Shown here piece by piece: positions 1-6,488 of a DNA stretch of 64,000 nt (position 1 is its first letter; every line of letters begins with the position of its first letter). Made by a program: the position numbers and the translations under genes. The notes under the pieces are model-generated. The model had not been told where the DNA came from. It was given only the letters and a program-made list of their open reading frames with translations, and searched no databases. This DNA comes from JAEUIX01 sp964611125 (lineage in GTDB: Bacteria > Planctomycetota > Phycisphaerae > Phycisphaerales > UBA1924), in contig CAZSZO010000005.1 in assembly GCA_964611125.1 (NCBI GenBank), forward strand, positions 1 through 64,000, written 5' to 3'.

Positions 1-133
1 GGTACACCGCGACCATGCGCCAGTCCTCCGTGTACACCAGATGGTACACCGGATCGGCGTTGTGAACCGGCTCGTCGTCGTCGTTGGCGGTGGAGGCCGA
101 GAGGGCTGGCGCCGCCGGTCGTTTGCTGCGCAT
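1..133 (-). CDS. Partial RHS-repeat-like ORF (continues off the left edge)
   Basis: Read leftwards from an ATG at 133, the frame stays open to the window edge. It encodes an acidic stretch (NDDDEP) followed by NADPVYHLVYTEDWRMVAVY. That aromatic, W-containing strand pattern resembles RHS/YD-repeat proteins of planctomycetes. The same frame is also open upstream of 133, so the start is uncertain and this could be an internal fragment of a decayed gene. A second frame starting at an ATG at 200 is open as well, but its Arg-rich translation looks unlike a protein. Only about 44 codons are visible, so the assignment rests on one short motif. Confidence 0.35.
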   Translation of the reverse strand, partial: MRSKRPAAPALSASTANDDDEPVHNADPVYHLVYTEDWRMVAVY

Positions 134-208
134 CCTCTGGCGTCCATGGCTCTTCGCCCCCGGTCGAACTGAGTTCGTCGCACCGCCGACGAAACTCCAT
201 TCCGCTTG

Positions 209-222
209 CCCCCCCCCCCCCC
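209..222. repeat. 14-base poly-C tract
   Basis: There are fourteen consecutive C on the plus strand (G on minus), between the terminator of the HTH-receiver gene and the RHS-like ORF. Homopolymers this long are slippage-prone, and here the tract sits in the minus-strand leader of the ORF at the left edge. Confidence 0.9.
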
Positions 223-225
223 AAC

Positions 226-250
226 GAAAAACCCCGCCGAAGGGCGGGGC
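226..250 (-). terminator. Rho-independent terminator of the HTH-receiver gene
   Basis: On the minus strand, CCCCGCC-CTTC-GGCGGGG (arms 232-238 and 243-249) is a perfect 7-bp GC stem with a 4-base loop. It is followed directly by TTTTT. It lies about 40 bp past the stop codon at 292. Confidence 0.9.
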
Positions 251-291
251 TTGGTGGGCTTGGGGGGCGTCTCGGGTTCGGGCTCGATGGC

Positions 292-870
292 TCAGTGGAC
301 GAGGGCGACGGCCTTTTCGATCTCTTCGATGACCTGGCGGACCTGGAAGGGCTTCTTGAGGAAGCCGTCGAAGCCCTGGCCGCGGAGGCCCATGAGCTGG
401 CCGTCGGTGAGCTTGCCGCTCATGGCGATGATCTTGCAGAGCTGGAGCTCATCCTCGCCGCGGACCAGGTTGGCGACGGCGCGGGAGTCGCCCTCGCCGA
501 GGTGGAGGTCGAGGAGGAGGACGTGGGGCTTGAAGCGTTCGCACTCGATGCCCGCGGCGAAGCCGGTGGTGGCGGTGCGGACCTCGTAGTTGGCCTGTTC
601 GATCAGGACTTTCTGGAGGATCTCGACGATTTCCTTTTCATCGTCAACCACCAGGACGCGGGTGCGCCCCGACATGACGCCATCCATGGGGATGTTGTGG
701 GCCTTCATGAACTTGATGAGCTGGGCCACGGGGATCCGCCGGTCCTTTGACCCCGGGATCCGGTAGCCCTTGAGCGCACCGGAGTCGAACCACTTCGACA
801 CGGTTCGTGGGGCGACATTGCAGATCTTGGCGACCTCGCCGGTGGTGAGCACGTCTTTCTCGAAAGGCAT
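292..870 (-). CDS. Response regulator with N-terminal excisionase/MerR-type HTH and C-terminal receiver domain
   Basis: The protein has 192 aa. Residues 8-56 form a helix-turn-helix of the excisionase/HTH_17 type (TTGEVAKICNVAPRTVSKW, then the wing region YRIPGSKDRRIP). Residues 71-187 form a receiver domain with acidic residues D76/D77, predicted phospho-acceptor D121 (in VLLLDLHL), S151 and conserved K173 (LKKP). This order, HTH first and receiver last, reverses the usual OmpR layout. The product is presumably a cytoplasmic DNA-binding regulator phosphorylated by an unlinked kinase, as no histidine kinase is nearby. An ATG start at 870 has a GAGG about 9 bases upstream. A strong terminator follows, so it is probably monocistronic. 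Confidence 0.9.
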   Translation of the reverse strand: MPFEKDVLTTGEVAKICNVAPRTVSKWFDSGALKGYRIPGSKDRRIPVAQLIKFMKAHNIPMDGVMSGRTRVLVVDDEKEIVEILQKVLIEQANYEVRTATTGFAAGIECERFKPHVLLLDLHLGEGDSRAVANLVRGEDELQLCKIIAMSGKLTDGQLMGLRGQGFDGFLKKPFQVRQVIEEIEKAVALVH

Positions 871-1440
871 TCGACTCGTCCTCTGTTAGAGGTCTGGGCT
901 TCCTTGCACTCAGGACCGACAGGGGCCGCGATGCTGTCTCGCGAACCGCTGGTGGGTTGTCCATCGACCTGATCGGGGCCTTGCTTGATCCCCCAGCCCG
1001 CATCCGCCGCGCAGTTCCTTTAGAAGATCGAGACATCCCAGACCGGGAGCGCGATAAAGGGTCCCGATAGCGCAGTTCTCGGGACGTTGGCGGCGTCGGA
1101 GGCGGGGCTGGGCCGGTCCGGGCGGGTTCTGGAAGGGCGCCGCGGCGCGGTCGGGCCGGGCCGAAGGCTCACCGAGCGTTGACAGACCCGGCCCGGCTGG
1201 TTAAGTTGGCCGCCCCCTGACGCGCCCCCCGAGCCTCCGCCGAGTCGGCGAGGTTCGCGCTCGCGGAAGGGAACTTGGGAACCGCCTAACCTCTGGGCCC
1301 CAAAAGACTTGAACCCCGGGGCGTCCCTCTCGGACGTGTGCTGGCCCGGGGGGTGTGTTGGGGATTCAGCGGGGTGGGTCGGAGTCGGTTTTTGCGCGGC
1401 TTGCCCGCGGCGGTCGTGTTTTCGTCCTCAGGAGCTGCTC
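871..1440. other. 570-bp divergent intergenic region
   Basis: This region lies between the minus-strand HTH-receiver gene and the plus-strand HEAT-like gene. I see no credible ORF. It holds a small perfect stem (GTCCCGA at 1061-1067 with TCGGGAC at 1079-1085, no T run) and the promoter-like pair at 1179-1207. From about 1085 it is very GC-rich. The plus-strand leader from the promoter to the GTG start is about 230 nt, long enough for regulation, though I recognise no riboswitch. Confidence 0.7.
1179..1207 (+). promoter_or_regulatory. Candidate sigma-70 promoter for the HEAT-like gene
   Basis: A perfect -35 TTGACA (1179-1184) is followed after 17 bases by TAAGTT (1202-1207), which keeps the first, second and last bases of a -10 box. 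It stands out in a GC-rich background and points at the gene starting at 1441. Confidence 0.5.
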
Positions 1441-3693
1441 GTGCCCCAGACTTCCTCTCGCCTTTCCGCCCAGTCACGCACCCAGTCACGCACCTCCGGG
1501 GGCGTCCGTCACCTGCTTGCCGGGCTGGCCCTCGCCGGCTCACTGGGCCTTTCCACTGCGGTCTGGGCGGGGGAACCCCCTAAGGACAACCAGCTCCTGC
1601 AGGATTTCATCCACTATGTGTTCATCGACAAGGCCGAGCTGGCCAAGCCCTTTGGCGAGGCGTTGCTGAAGCGGCTGGCGCCGCCGCTGGGCACGGCCGA
1701 GGGTGACGCTGGGCTCAAGCTGAGCGAGTTCGTCACGTTGATCGAGCTGACGGGCTCGCAGGACCGCTTCGAGCGGGCGGCGACCGAGGGGTTGCGGTCG
1801 CCGGAGCTGGAGTCGACCGCCGGTCGGCTGCTGCGGGCGTACACCGCGGGCAAGCTCGAGCAGGCCCGCGACCCGGCCCAGATCGCCAAGAACATCAGCC
1901 TGCTGGTGAAGGACCAGCGGGCCCGGCTCTTCGGGCGCGAGCGGCTGGTCTTCGCCGGGGAATACGCCCTGCCGCAGATGCTGCAGGCCCTGACGCGGCG
2001 GACCGATCCGGCCCTTTCGGCCGAGGTTCGCCAGTTGCTGGTGGACATGGGCAAGCAGTCGGTGTCGCCGCTGCTGGCGGCGCTCCCGGGGCTTGATGCG
2101 GTGAGCCAGGAGACGGTGCTGGGGATCCTCTCGGAGATCCCGTACAAGTGGTCGGTGCCGTTCATCTACGACCTGCACCGCTCCTCCAAGCAGGAGGCGG
2201 TGAAGAAGGCGTGCGAGCGGGCGCTGACGCGGATCACGGGGGCCTTCACCCCTGAGGTGAGCATCTCCGACGCGTACGCGGACCTCGCGGAGGCGTACTA
2301 CGGCGAGGAGGAGAGCCTGACGTCGTTCCGGGGCGAGGCGACGCAGCCGTACTGGACGTTCAACCCCTCGATCGGCCTGATGGCGACGCCGGTGGACACG
2401 CGGGTGTATCACGAGGCGATGGCGATGCGGCTGGCCGAGCGGGCCCTGGTGCTCGATCGCGGGAACCAGCGGGCGGTGTCGCTGTGGCTGGCGTCGAACT
2501 TCTCGCGCGAGCTGGATACGCCGGGGGGCTACGAAAACCCGGTATACGGCAAGGACCGTCGCGACGCGACCTATTACGCGGTCGCGGCCGGCGCGCGGGC
2601 TTCGCAGGCGGTCCTGGGGCGGGCCCTCGACGCCAAGCGGACGCCGCTGGTGCGCAAGGCGATCGCGGCGATCGAGCGGACCGCCGGCGGCGGCACGCTG
2701 GCCGACAGCTCGCTGGGCCGCAACCCGCTGCTGGAATCGCTGCGGTACCCCAATCGGCGGGTGCAGTACGAGGCGGCCCTGGCCCTGGCCACGGCTCAGC
2801 CGACGAGCAGCTTCGAGGGCGCCGAGCGCGTGGTGCCGCTGCTGGGGAGCTGCATCCGTGATGCGAGCGCCAAGTATGCGGTGGTGATCGCGGGCGACCT
2901 GGAGCGGGGCAACTCGCTGGGCAAGCTGCTGACGGGCCTGGGGTACACGGTGCTGCCGGTGGCCCGCTCGCTGCAGGGCGCCGAGGGCGCGATCTCCGAG
3001 ACGCCCGGCGTCGACATGATCGTGACCGACCTGCCCGGCCCGAGCACCGACGCCACGATCAAGGACGTGCGCGGGAACGCCCGCCTCTCGGCGACGCCGG
3101 TGCTCAGCCTGCTGGACGCCAAGGGGTTGAGCGACCTCTCGGCGAGCTACGGGCGCGACGAGGCGGTGCGGCTGATCCGCTCCGGGGCCGACCCTGCGGC
3201 TCAGGCCGAGGCGGTGAAGCAGCTCAATGACCGGGCCACCGGCGGGGCGATCGGCGGCGACGACGTCGCGATCTACCAGACGCGGGCGCTGGCCTCGCTG
3301 CGGGACCTGGCGGTGTCGGGGAACACGGTCTTCAACGTGGCCGACGCCTCAGGCGCCCTCACGGCGACCCTGAGCACGGCCAGCGGGGCCATCAAGATGC
3401 AGATCGCTGAAGTGATGTCGCGGGTGGGCGACAAGCGGCTGCAGACGGCCCTGATGGACGCCGCGATGAGCGCGCAGGGCGATGAGATGATCGAGTTGCT
3501 CGGGAAGGTGACCCAGTCGGCCAAGAAGTTCGGCAACCTGCTGGATGAGCGGCAGATCCGGCGGCTGGTTGAAGGCGCCAATGCGGGGAGCGATGCGGAG
3601 GCGACGGCCAAGGCCGCGCTGATTGGTGCGTTGAACCTGCCCAACGACAGCATCGTCCCCCTGATTCTGGGGACGGCTGCCAAGAAGAGCTGA
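1441..3693 (+). CDS. Secreted HEAT-repeat-like protein with an internal receiver-like domain
   Basis: The protein has 750 aa. I chose the GTG at 1441 because AGGAG (1430-1434) sits 6 bases upstream and the product then starts with a signal peptide (hydrophobic LLAGLALAGSLGLSTAVWA). An in-frame ATG at 1309 gives an implausible N-terminus. The body is alpha-helical with several HEAT-like helical pairs (around residues 130-270 and 370-475, and again in the last 180). Residues about 477-566 read like a receiver or pseudo-receiver fold (AVVIAGDLERGNSLGKLL, VDMIVTDLPGP, TPVLSLLDA). Because it follows a signal peptide, a phosphorelay role is unlikely and the fold may be a degenerate protein-interaction module. 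It is probably periplasmic. No specific function is recognised. Confidence 0.75.
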   Translation: MPQTSSRLSAQSRTQSRTSGGVRHLLAGLALAGSLGLSTAVWAGEPPKDNQLLQDFIHYVFIDKAELAKPFGEALLKRLAPPLGTAEGDAGLKLSEFVTLIELTGSQDRFERAATEGLRSPELESTAGRLLRAYTAGKLEQARDPAQIAKNISLLVKDQRARLFGRERLVFAGEYALPQMLQALTRRTDPALSAEVRQLLVDMGKQSVSPLLAALPGLDAVSQETVLGILSEIPYKWSVPFIYDLHRSSKQEAVKKACERALTRITGAFTPEVSISDAYADLAEAYYGEEESLTSFRGEATQPYWTFNPSIGLMATPVDTRVYHEAMAMRLAERALVLDRGNQRAVSLWLASNFSRELDTPGGYENPVYGKDRRDATYYAVAAGARASQAVLGRALDAKRTPLVRKAIAAIERTAGGGTLADSSLGRNPLLESLRYPNRRVQYEAALALATAQPTSSFEGAERVVPLLGSCIRDASAKYAVVIAGDLERGNSLGKLLTGLGYTVLPVARSLQGAEGAISETPGVDMIVTDLPGPSTDATIKDVRGNARLSATPVLSLLDAKGLSDLSASYGRDEAVRLIRSGADPAAQAEAVKQLNDRATGGAIGGDDVAIYQTRALASLRDLAVSGNTVFNVADASGALTATLSTASGAIKMQIAEVMSRVGDKRLQTALMDAAMSAQGDEMIELLGKVTQSAKKFGNLLDERQIRRLVEGANAGSDAEATAKAALIGALNLPNDSIVPLILGTAAKKS

Positions 3694-3719
3694 TTGGGCA
3701 ACAAGGTTGATTCCCACAG

Positions 3720-3749
3720 AGCCCCCTTTCCGGTGAGAGGGGGCTTTTT
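3720..3749 (+). terminator. Rho-independent terminator after the HEAT-like gene
   Basis: AGCCCCCT (3720-3727) pairs with AGGGGGCT (3738-3745) around a 10-base loop and is followed by a T run ending at 3749. It lies 27 bp past the stop codon, on the same strand. Confidence 0.92.
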
Positions 3750-3819
3750 CGTTGGTTGAGCGGGGAGGCTGAGCGGGCAGGCAGATCCCGCGCAATTCGG
3801 CTGGCCGATTTGCGGGGCT

Positions 3820-4051
3820 CGTGTATATTTTGAGCGGAGTGTTGCCGGATGTGGGTTCGCGCCCACATCGCTGGCTGGCTGTGTCGGTTGATCGCCCCGG
3901 AAAATCGGAGCAGAGCGGCAAGGCCGGATCGCCGGCGTGCCCGTTCTGGTCGTCCCGCATTGCTGCGGGTCAAAACAGAACCTCTTGAGCGCCCTCCCGG
4001 GCGTTCAATGCCCACGAGGCCGGGTCGGTGAGCCCGGCTTCGTCCATTTTT
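3820..4051 (+). ncRNA. Candidate structured non-coding RNA with its own -10 box and terminator
   Basis: There is no ORF here. TATATT (3824-3829) could be a -10 box, although no good -35 precedes it. Downstream come four strong stems: 3848-3855/3862-3869 (8 bp); a nested pair GTTCTG 3943-3948/3976-3981 enclosing CCCGCA 3954-3959/3964-3969; 3985-3994/3999-4008 (10 bp, one G-U); and 4014-4024/4033-4043 (11 bp, one G-U), followed by TTTTT at 4047-4051. The last stem plus T run is a plus-strand terminator with no plus-strand gene to serve, because the previous gene already ends at 3749. I found no RNase P, tmRNA, SRP or 6S signature. The 5' end would be near 3836. Confidence 0.5.
4014..4051 (+). 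terminator. Terminator hairpin at the end of the candidate RNA
   Basis: ACGAGGCCGGG (4014-4024) pairs with CCCGGCTTCGT (4033-4043) around an 8-base loop, and TTTTT follows at 4047-4051. The reverse strand has no T run after the stem, so it works only for plus-strand transcription. Confidence 0.7.
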
Positions 4052-4072
4052 GGGCCAGGCCATTTTTGGGCC
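4044..4072. repeat. 13-bp direct repeat
   Basis: CCATTTTTGGGCC occurs at 4044-4056 and again at 4060-4072, separated by three bases. The first copy carries the T run of the terminator. Confidence 0.9.
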
Positions 4073-4111
4073 CGGCGTGCCTGGGAAACCCCGGCGGCAG
4101 CCGATCGCCGA

Positions 4112-4588
4112 TCAGGGGCGGGGCGCGTTCTTGGCGTCCTTGACCACGGGGTTGTCGGTCTTGTCGCCAGCCTTGGCGACCACTGCGGGGTCGACCGAGC
4201 CGGGCGCCCCGCTGGGGAGCGCGGCGCTGGGGTCCTCGTTGGGCCGCTGGGTGAGGTTGCCGACGGAGGGTTGCTGGTCCGGGTCGGCCCCCGAGTCGGG
4301 ACGGACTCGCACGCCCAGGCCGCCCGGGCCGGGGGGCGGCGGCGGGCCGCCGGGGAGGAGCACGTAGAGCACCGACACGGTGAGCAGCATGCTGGCGGCG
4401 GCCGAGACGGCCAGCGACCAGCGGAGGGCGAGTCGCGCCGAGGCACGGGCCTGAACGGCGGCGAGGAATGCGGGTGGGGGCGCCATTTCGGCCTCGCCGC
4501 GCAACGCGAGGGCGAGGGCGTCAAGGCGGTGCTCAAGAGCGTGAGGTCGCGGCAGGGTGGACTGGGGGCTGGATTGGGGATCAGGCAT
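4112..4588 (-). CDS. Small single-pass membrane protein coupled to the sigma factor gene (possible anti-sigma)
   Basis: The protein has 158 aa. The ATG at 4588 overlaps the sigma factor stop codon by 8 bases, which implies translational coupling. Residues 1-55 are cytoplasmic-type, including a helix (HALEHRLDALALALRGEAEM). Residues 56-80 are one transmembrane helix, and the rest is a Pro/Gly- and Asp-rich tail without recognisable domains. Position, topology and size match anti-sigma factors of ECF sigma pairs, but no zinc-binding HxxxCxxC motif is visible, so that role is inferred from context only. Confidence 0.75.
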   Translation of the reverse strand: MPDPQSSPQSTLPRPHALEHRLDALALALRGEAEMAPPPAFLAAVQARASARLALRWSLAVSAAASMLLTVSVLYVLLPGGPPPPPGPGGLGVRVRPDSGADPDQQPSVGNLTQRPNEDPSAALPSGAPGSVDPAVVAKAGDKTDNPVVKDAKNAPRP

Positions 4589-5288
4589 CGGGCCCTCCGG
4601 ACGGGACGGTGGCGAGCAGTTGGAGGGGCGGGGTGCGGCGGCCATCGTCGGCGGAGCGGGCGCCGGGGCGGATATCGGCGCTGTCGGCGGGGGCCACGCC
4701 CAGCAGGCGGCGGAGGGCGCTGAGGCCGGCGCGATACCGCGAGGCGATGGTGTTGCGATTCTGGCCCAGGGCGTCAGCCATCTGATCGAACGTGAGCCCG
4801 CCGACGTGCTTGAGGAGCAGGGCGTCGCGCTGGTCATCGGGCAGGGCCTCGATGGCGGTCTGCAGATCGGGCGGGAGCGACGGCTCACCGGTGGCCGGGG
4901 CCTGGAAGACGACCTTGCCCTCGGTGGCCCTCTGGACGCGGGCCCGCCGGCGGGAGCACTCGCGGATGTGGTTGAGCGCGGCGTTGCGGGTAAGCCTGGC
5001 GAGCCAGGCGGCGACATCCTCAACCTGCCGGACCACGCGCGCGTCCAGGGCGAGCAACCGGACGAAGACCCCCTGCACGACATCCTGGGCGGTGATCATG
5101 TCGCGCTCGCGCAGGACGGTCGCCGCGAGGGCGACCATGCGGGGGCCAAAGCGAGACCACAGGGCCACGGCGGCGTCGGAATCGCCGCGGTGGGTTTCGA
5201 TCAGCAGTTGGCGGTCGTCGAGGTGGGTCACACCGTGCTCTTCGAGGCAGTCGGGGTTGGGGTTCGCCTGACTGATCAGGTTCCGCAT
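4581..5288 (-). CDS. ECF-type RNA polymerase sigma factor
   Basis: The protein has 235 aa. Residues about 28-115 form region 2 (core and -10 binding: DAAVALWSRFGPRMVALA, AQDVVQGVFVRLLA, WLARLTRNAALNHIR). Residues about 145-197 form region 4, a helix-turn-helix for -35 recognition (LPDDQRDALLLKHVGGLTFDQMADALGQNRNTIASRY). It directs RNA polymerase to a dedicated regulon. It is the last-but-one gene of the long minus-strand cluster and overlaps the small membrane protein that may hold it inactive. The ATG start at 5288 lacks a clear Shine-Dalgarno. Confidence 0.92.
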   Translation of the reverse strand: MRNLISQANPNPDCLEEHGVTHLDDRQLLIETHRGDSDAAVALWSRFGPRMVALAATVLRERDMITAQDVVQGVFVRLLALDARVVRQVEDVAAWLARLTRNAALNHIRECSRRRARVQRATEGKVVFQAPATGEPSLPPDLQTAIEALPDDQRDALLLKHVGGLTFDQMADALGQNRNTIASRYRAGLSALRRLLGVAPADSADIRPGARSADDGRRTPPLQLLATVPSGGPDA

Positions 5289-5336
5289 TGGGTCTGTGTT
5301 GGGAGGTGGGGTCAGGCGGCCCAGGCGGGGTAAGGG

Positions 5337-6416
5337 TCAGGGCTTCGTTTGGGGCAGGGAGGCCATGAACTCCCGGAGGCGTTCGGCGGCCTTGGCGAAG
5401 CAGACGTTCGCTTTGACAAGCGAGGGGCTGACGACCATGGCGGCGGCGCCGTACTCGCCCTTCTCCACGCGGGCGGCGATCTGCTCCAGGCGGAAGCGGG
5501 CGTCGGGCACGTCCCACACGGCCAGGGCGTCGCGGACGACCTGGGCCGCCCGGCGGAGCTCGGCCTGGATGCGGGCTTCGTCGGCGGAGGCCAGCTTGTC
5601 GACGACTTCCTGGCGCCAGGCGGCGTCGTGCTCAGCGGCATCCTGCATGGCCAGCGCGATGAACTTGGCGCCGGCATCGGCGCCGGTGCACCGGGGGGCG
5701 AGCCACTGCTCGATGATGGCGCCCTCGCCGGCCACGGAGGCGTGAATGCCGAAGGGATCGGTTTGGTCAAGGGCCTCGGCGGCGACGCGGATATCGGCCC
5801 AGCCCTGCGGGGTGATCGCCCCGGAGGCCCGGAGCACCTCGGCCACATCGATGGCCAGGCCGGCGATGGCCTGGGAGACGAGGCTCGAGATCAGCAGGCG
5901 GTCGCGGGTCGCGTGAGCGGAGATGGCGAAGATGGCGGCGAGGCGCTCGGCGGCCCCGGCGGAGTCGCCGCGCTGGGCCCGCACGCGGGCATCGATGGCG
6001 AGCAGGCGGGCGGAGGCCCGGAGCTTGATGAGGTGGGGCGCCATCGCCTGGAAGCCACGGTGGTAATCGACGGCCCAGTCGCACTCGCGGATGCGGGCCG
6101 AGCGGAGCAGGGCGGCGATCAGGGGCTCGGCGTCGGCGAGCTGCCTGGCCTGCTCGGCGGAGAGCGTGAACCCCGGGTCGGACCAGTTTGACCCGGCGAA
6201 CTTCGCCAAGGCGCCGTCGCTGTCGAGGAGCCACGCGCGGTAATAACTGAGGGCGGCGTTGGCGGTCGGGGCGAGAGGGTCGGGATCGGCGAAAGCGCTG
6301 GCCGGGAGCGGCGCGACCGCCGGCTGGGCGGAGGGATCGGGGGCCGCAGGCAGGACGGTGGGAAGGGCGAGGGCCAGAGCAGGCAAGAACAGGAAGGAGA
6401 GGATCAGTGGCCGCAT
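5337..6416 (-). CDS. Secreted alpha-helical protein of unknown function
   Basis: The protein has 359 aa. The ATG at 6416 is preceded by AAGGAA at 8 bases. The first ~23 residues form a signal peptide (LILSFLFLPALALALPTVLPA). The mature protein is rich in Ala, Leu, Arg and Glu and predominantly helical, with paired-helix stretches (SARLLAIDARVRAQRGDSAG, AERLAAIFAISAHATRDRLL) that recall TPR-like packing. I recognise no catalytic motif. It sits between the ABC-2 exporter and the sigma factor, and probably acts in the periplasm with that cluster. Confidence 0.75.
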   Translation of the reverse strand: MRPLILSFLFLPALALALPTVLPAAPDPSAQPAVAPLPASAFADPDPLAPTANAALSYYRAWLLDSDGALAKFAGSNWSDPGFTLSAEQARQLADAEPLIAALLRSARIRECDWAVDYHRGFQAMAPHLIKLRASARLLAIDARVRAQRGDSAGAAERLAAIFAISAHATRDRLLISSLVSQAIAGLAIDVAEVLRASGAITPQGWADIRVAAEALDQTDPFGIHASVAGEGAIIEQWLAPRCTGADAGAKFIALAMQDAAEHDAAWRQEVVDKLASADEARIQAELRRAAQVVRDALAVWDVPDARFRLEQIAARVEKGEYGAAAMVVSPSLVKANVCFAKAAERLREFMASLPQTKP

Positions 6417-6488
6417 TTGGGGTTTCCTTGGTCGAAGACATGAACAAGGACACCGGGCAACGGGGTTTGTGTGGAGGGGCCGGGGCGG

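Noticed and set aside
1061..1085. Stem GTCCCGA/TCGGGAC as a terminator
   Set aside because: It has an 11-base loop and no T run, and no gene ends nearby on the plus strand.
3841..3980. Possible SRP RNA, because of CCGGAAAATCGGAGCAG in the candidate RNA
   Set aside because: The AGG on the 5' side and a GGAA tetraloop closed as in SRP helix 8 are missing. The resemblance is limited to AGCAG.
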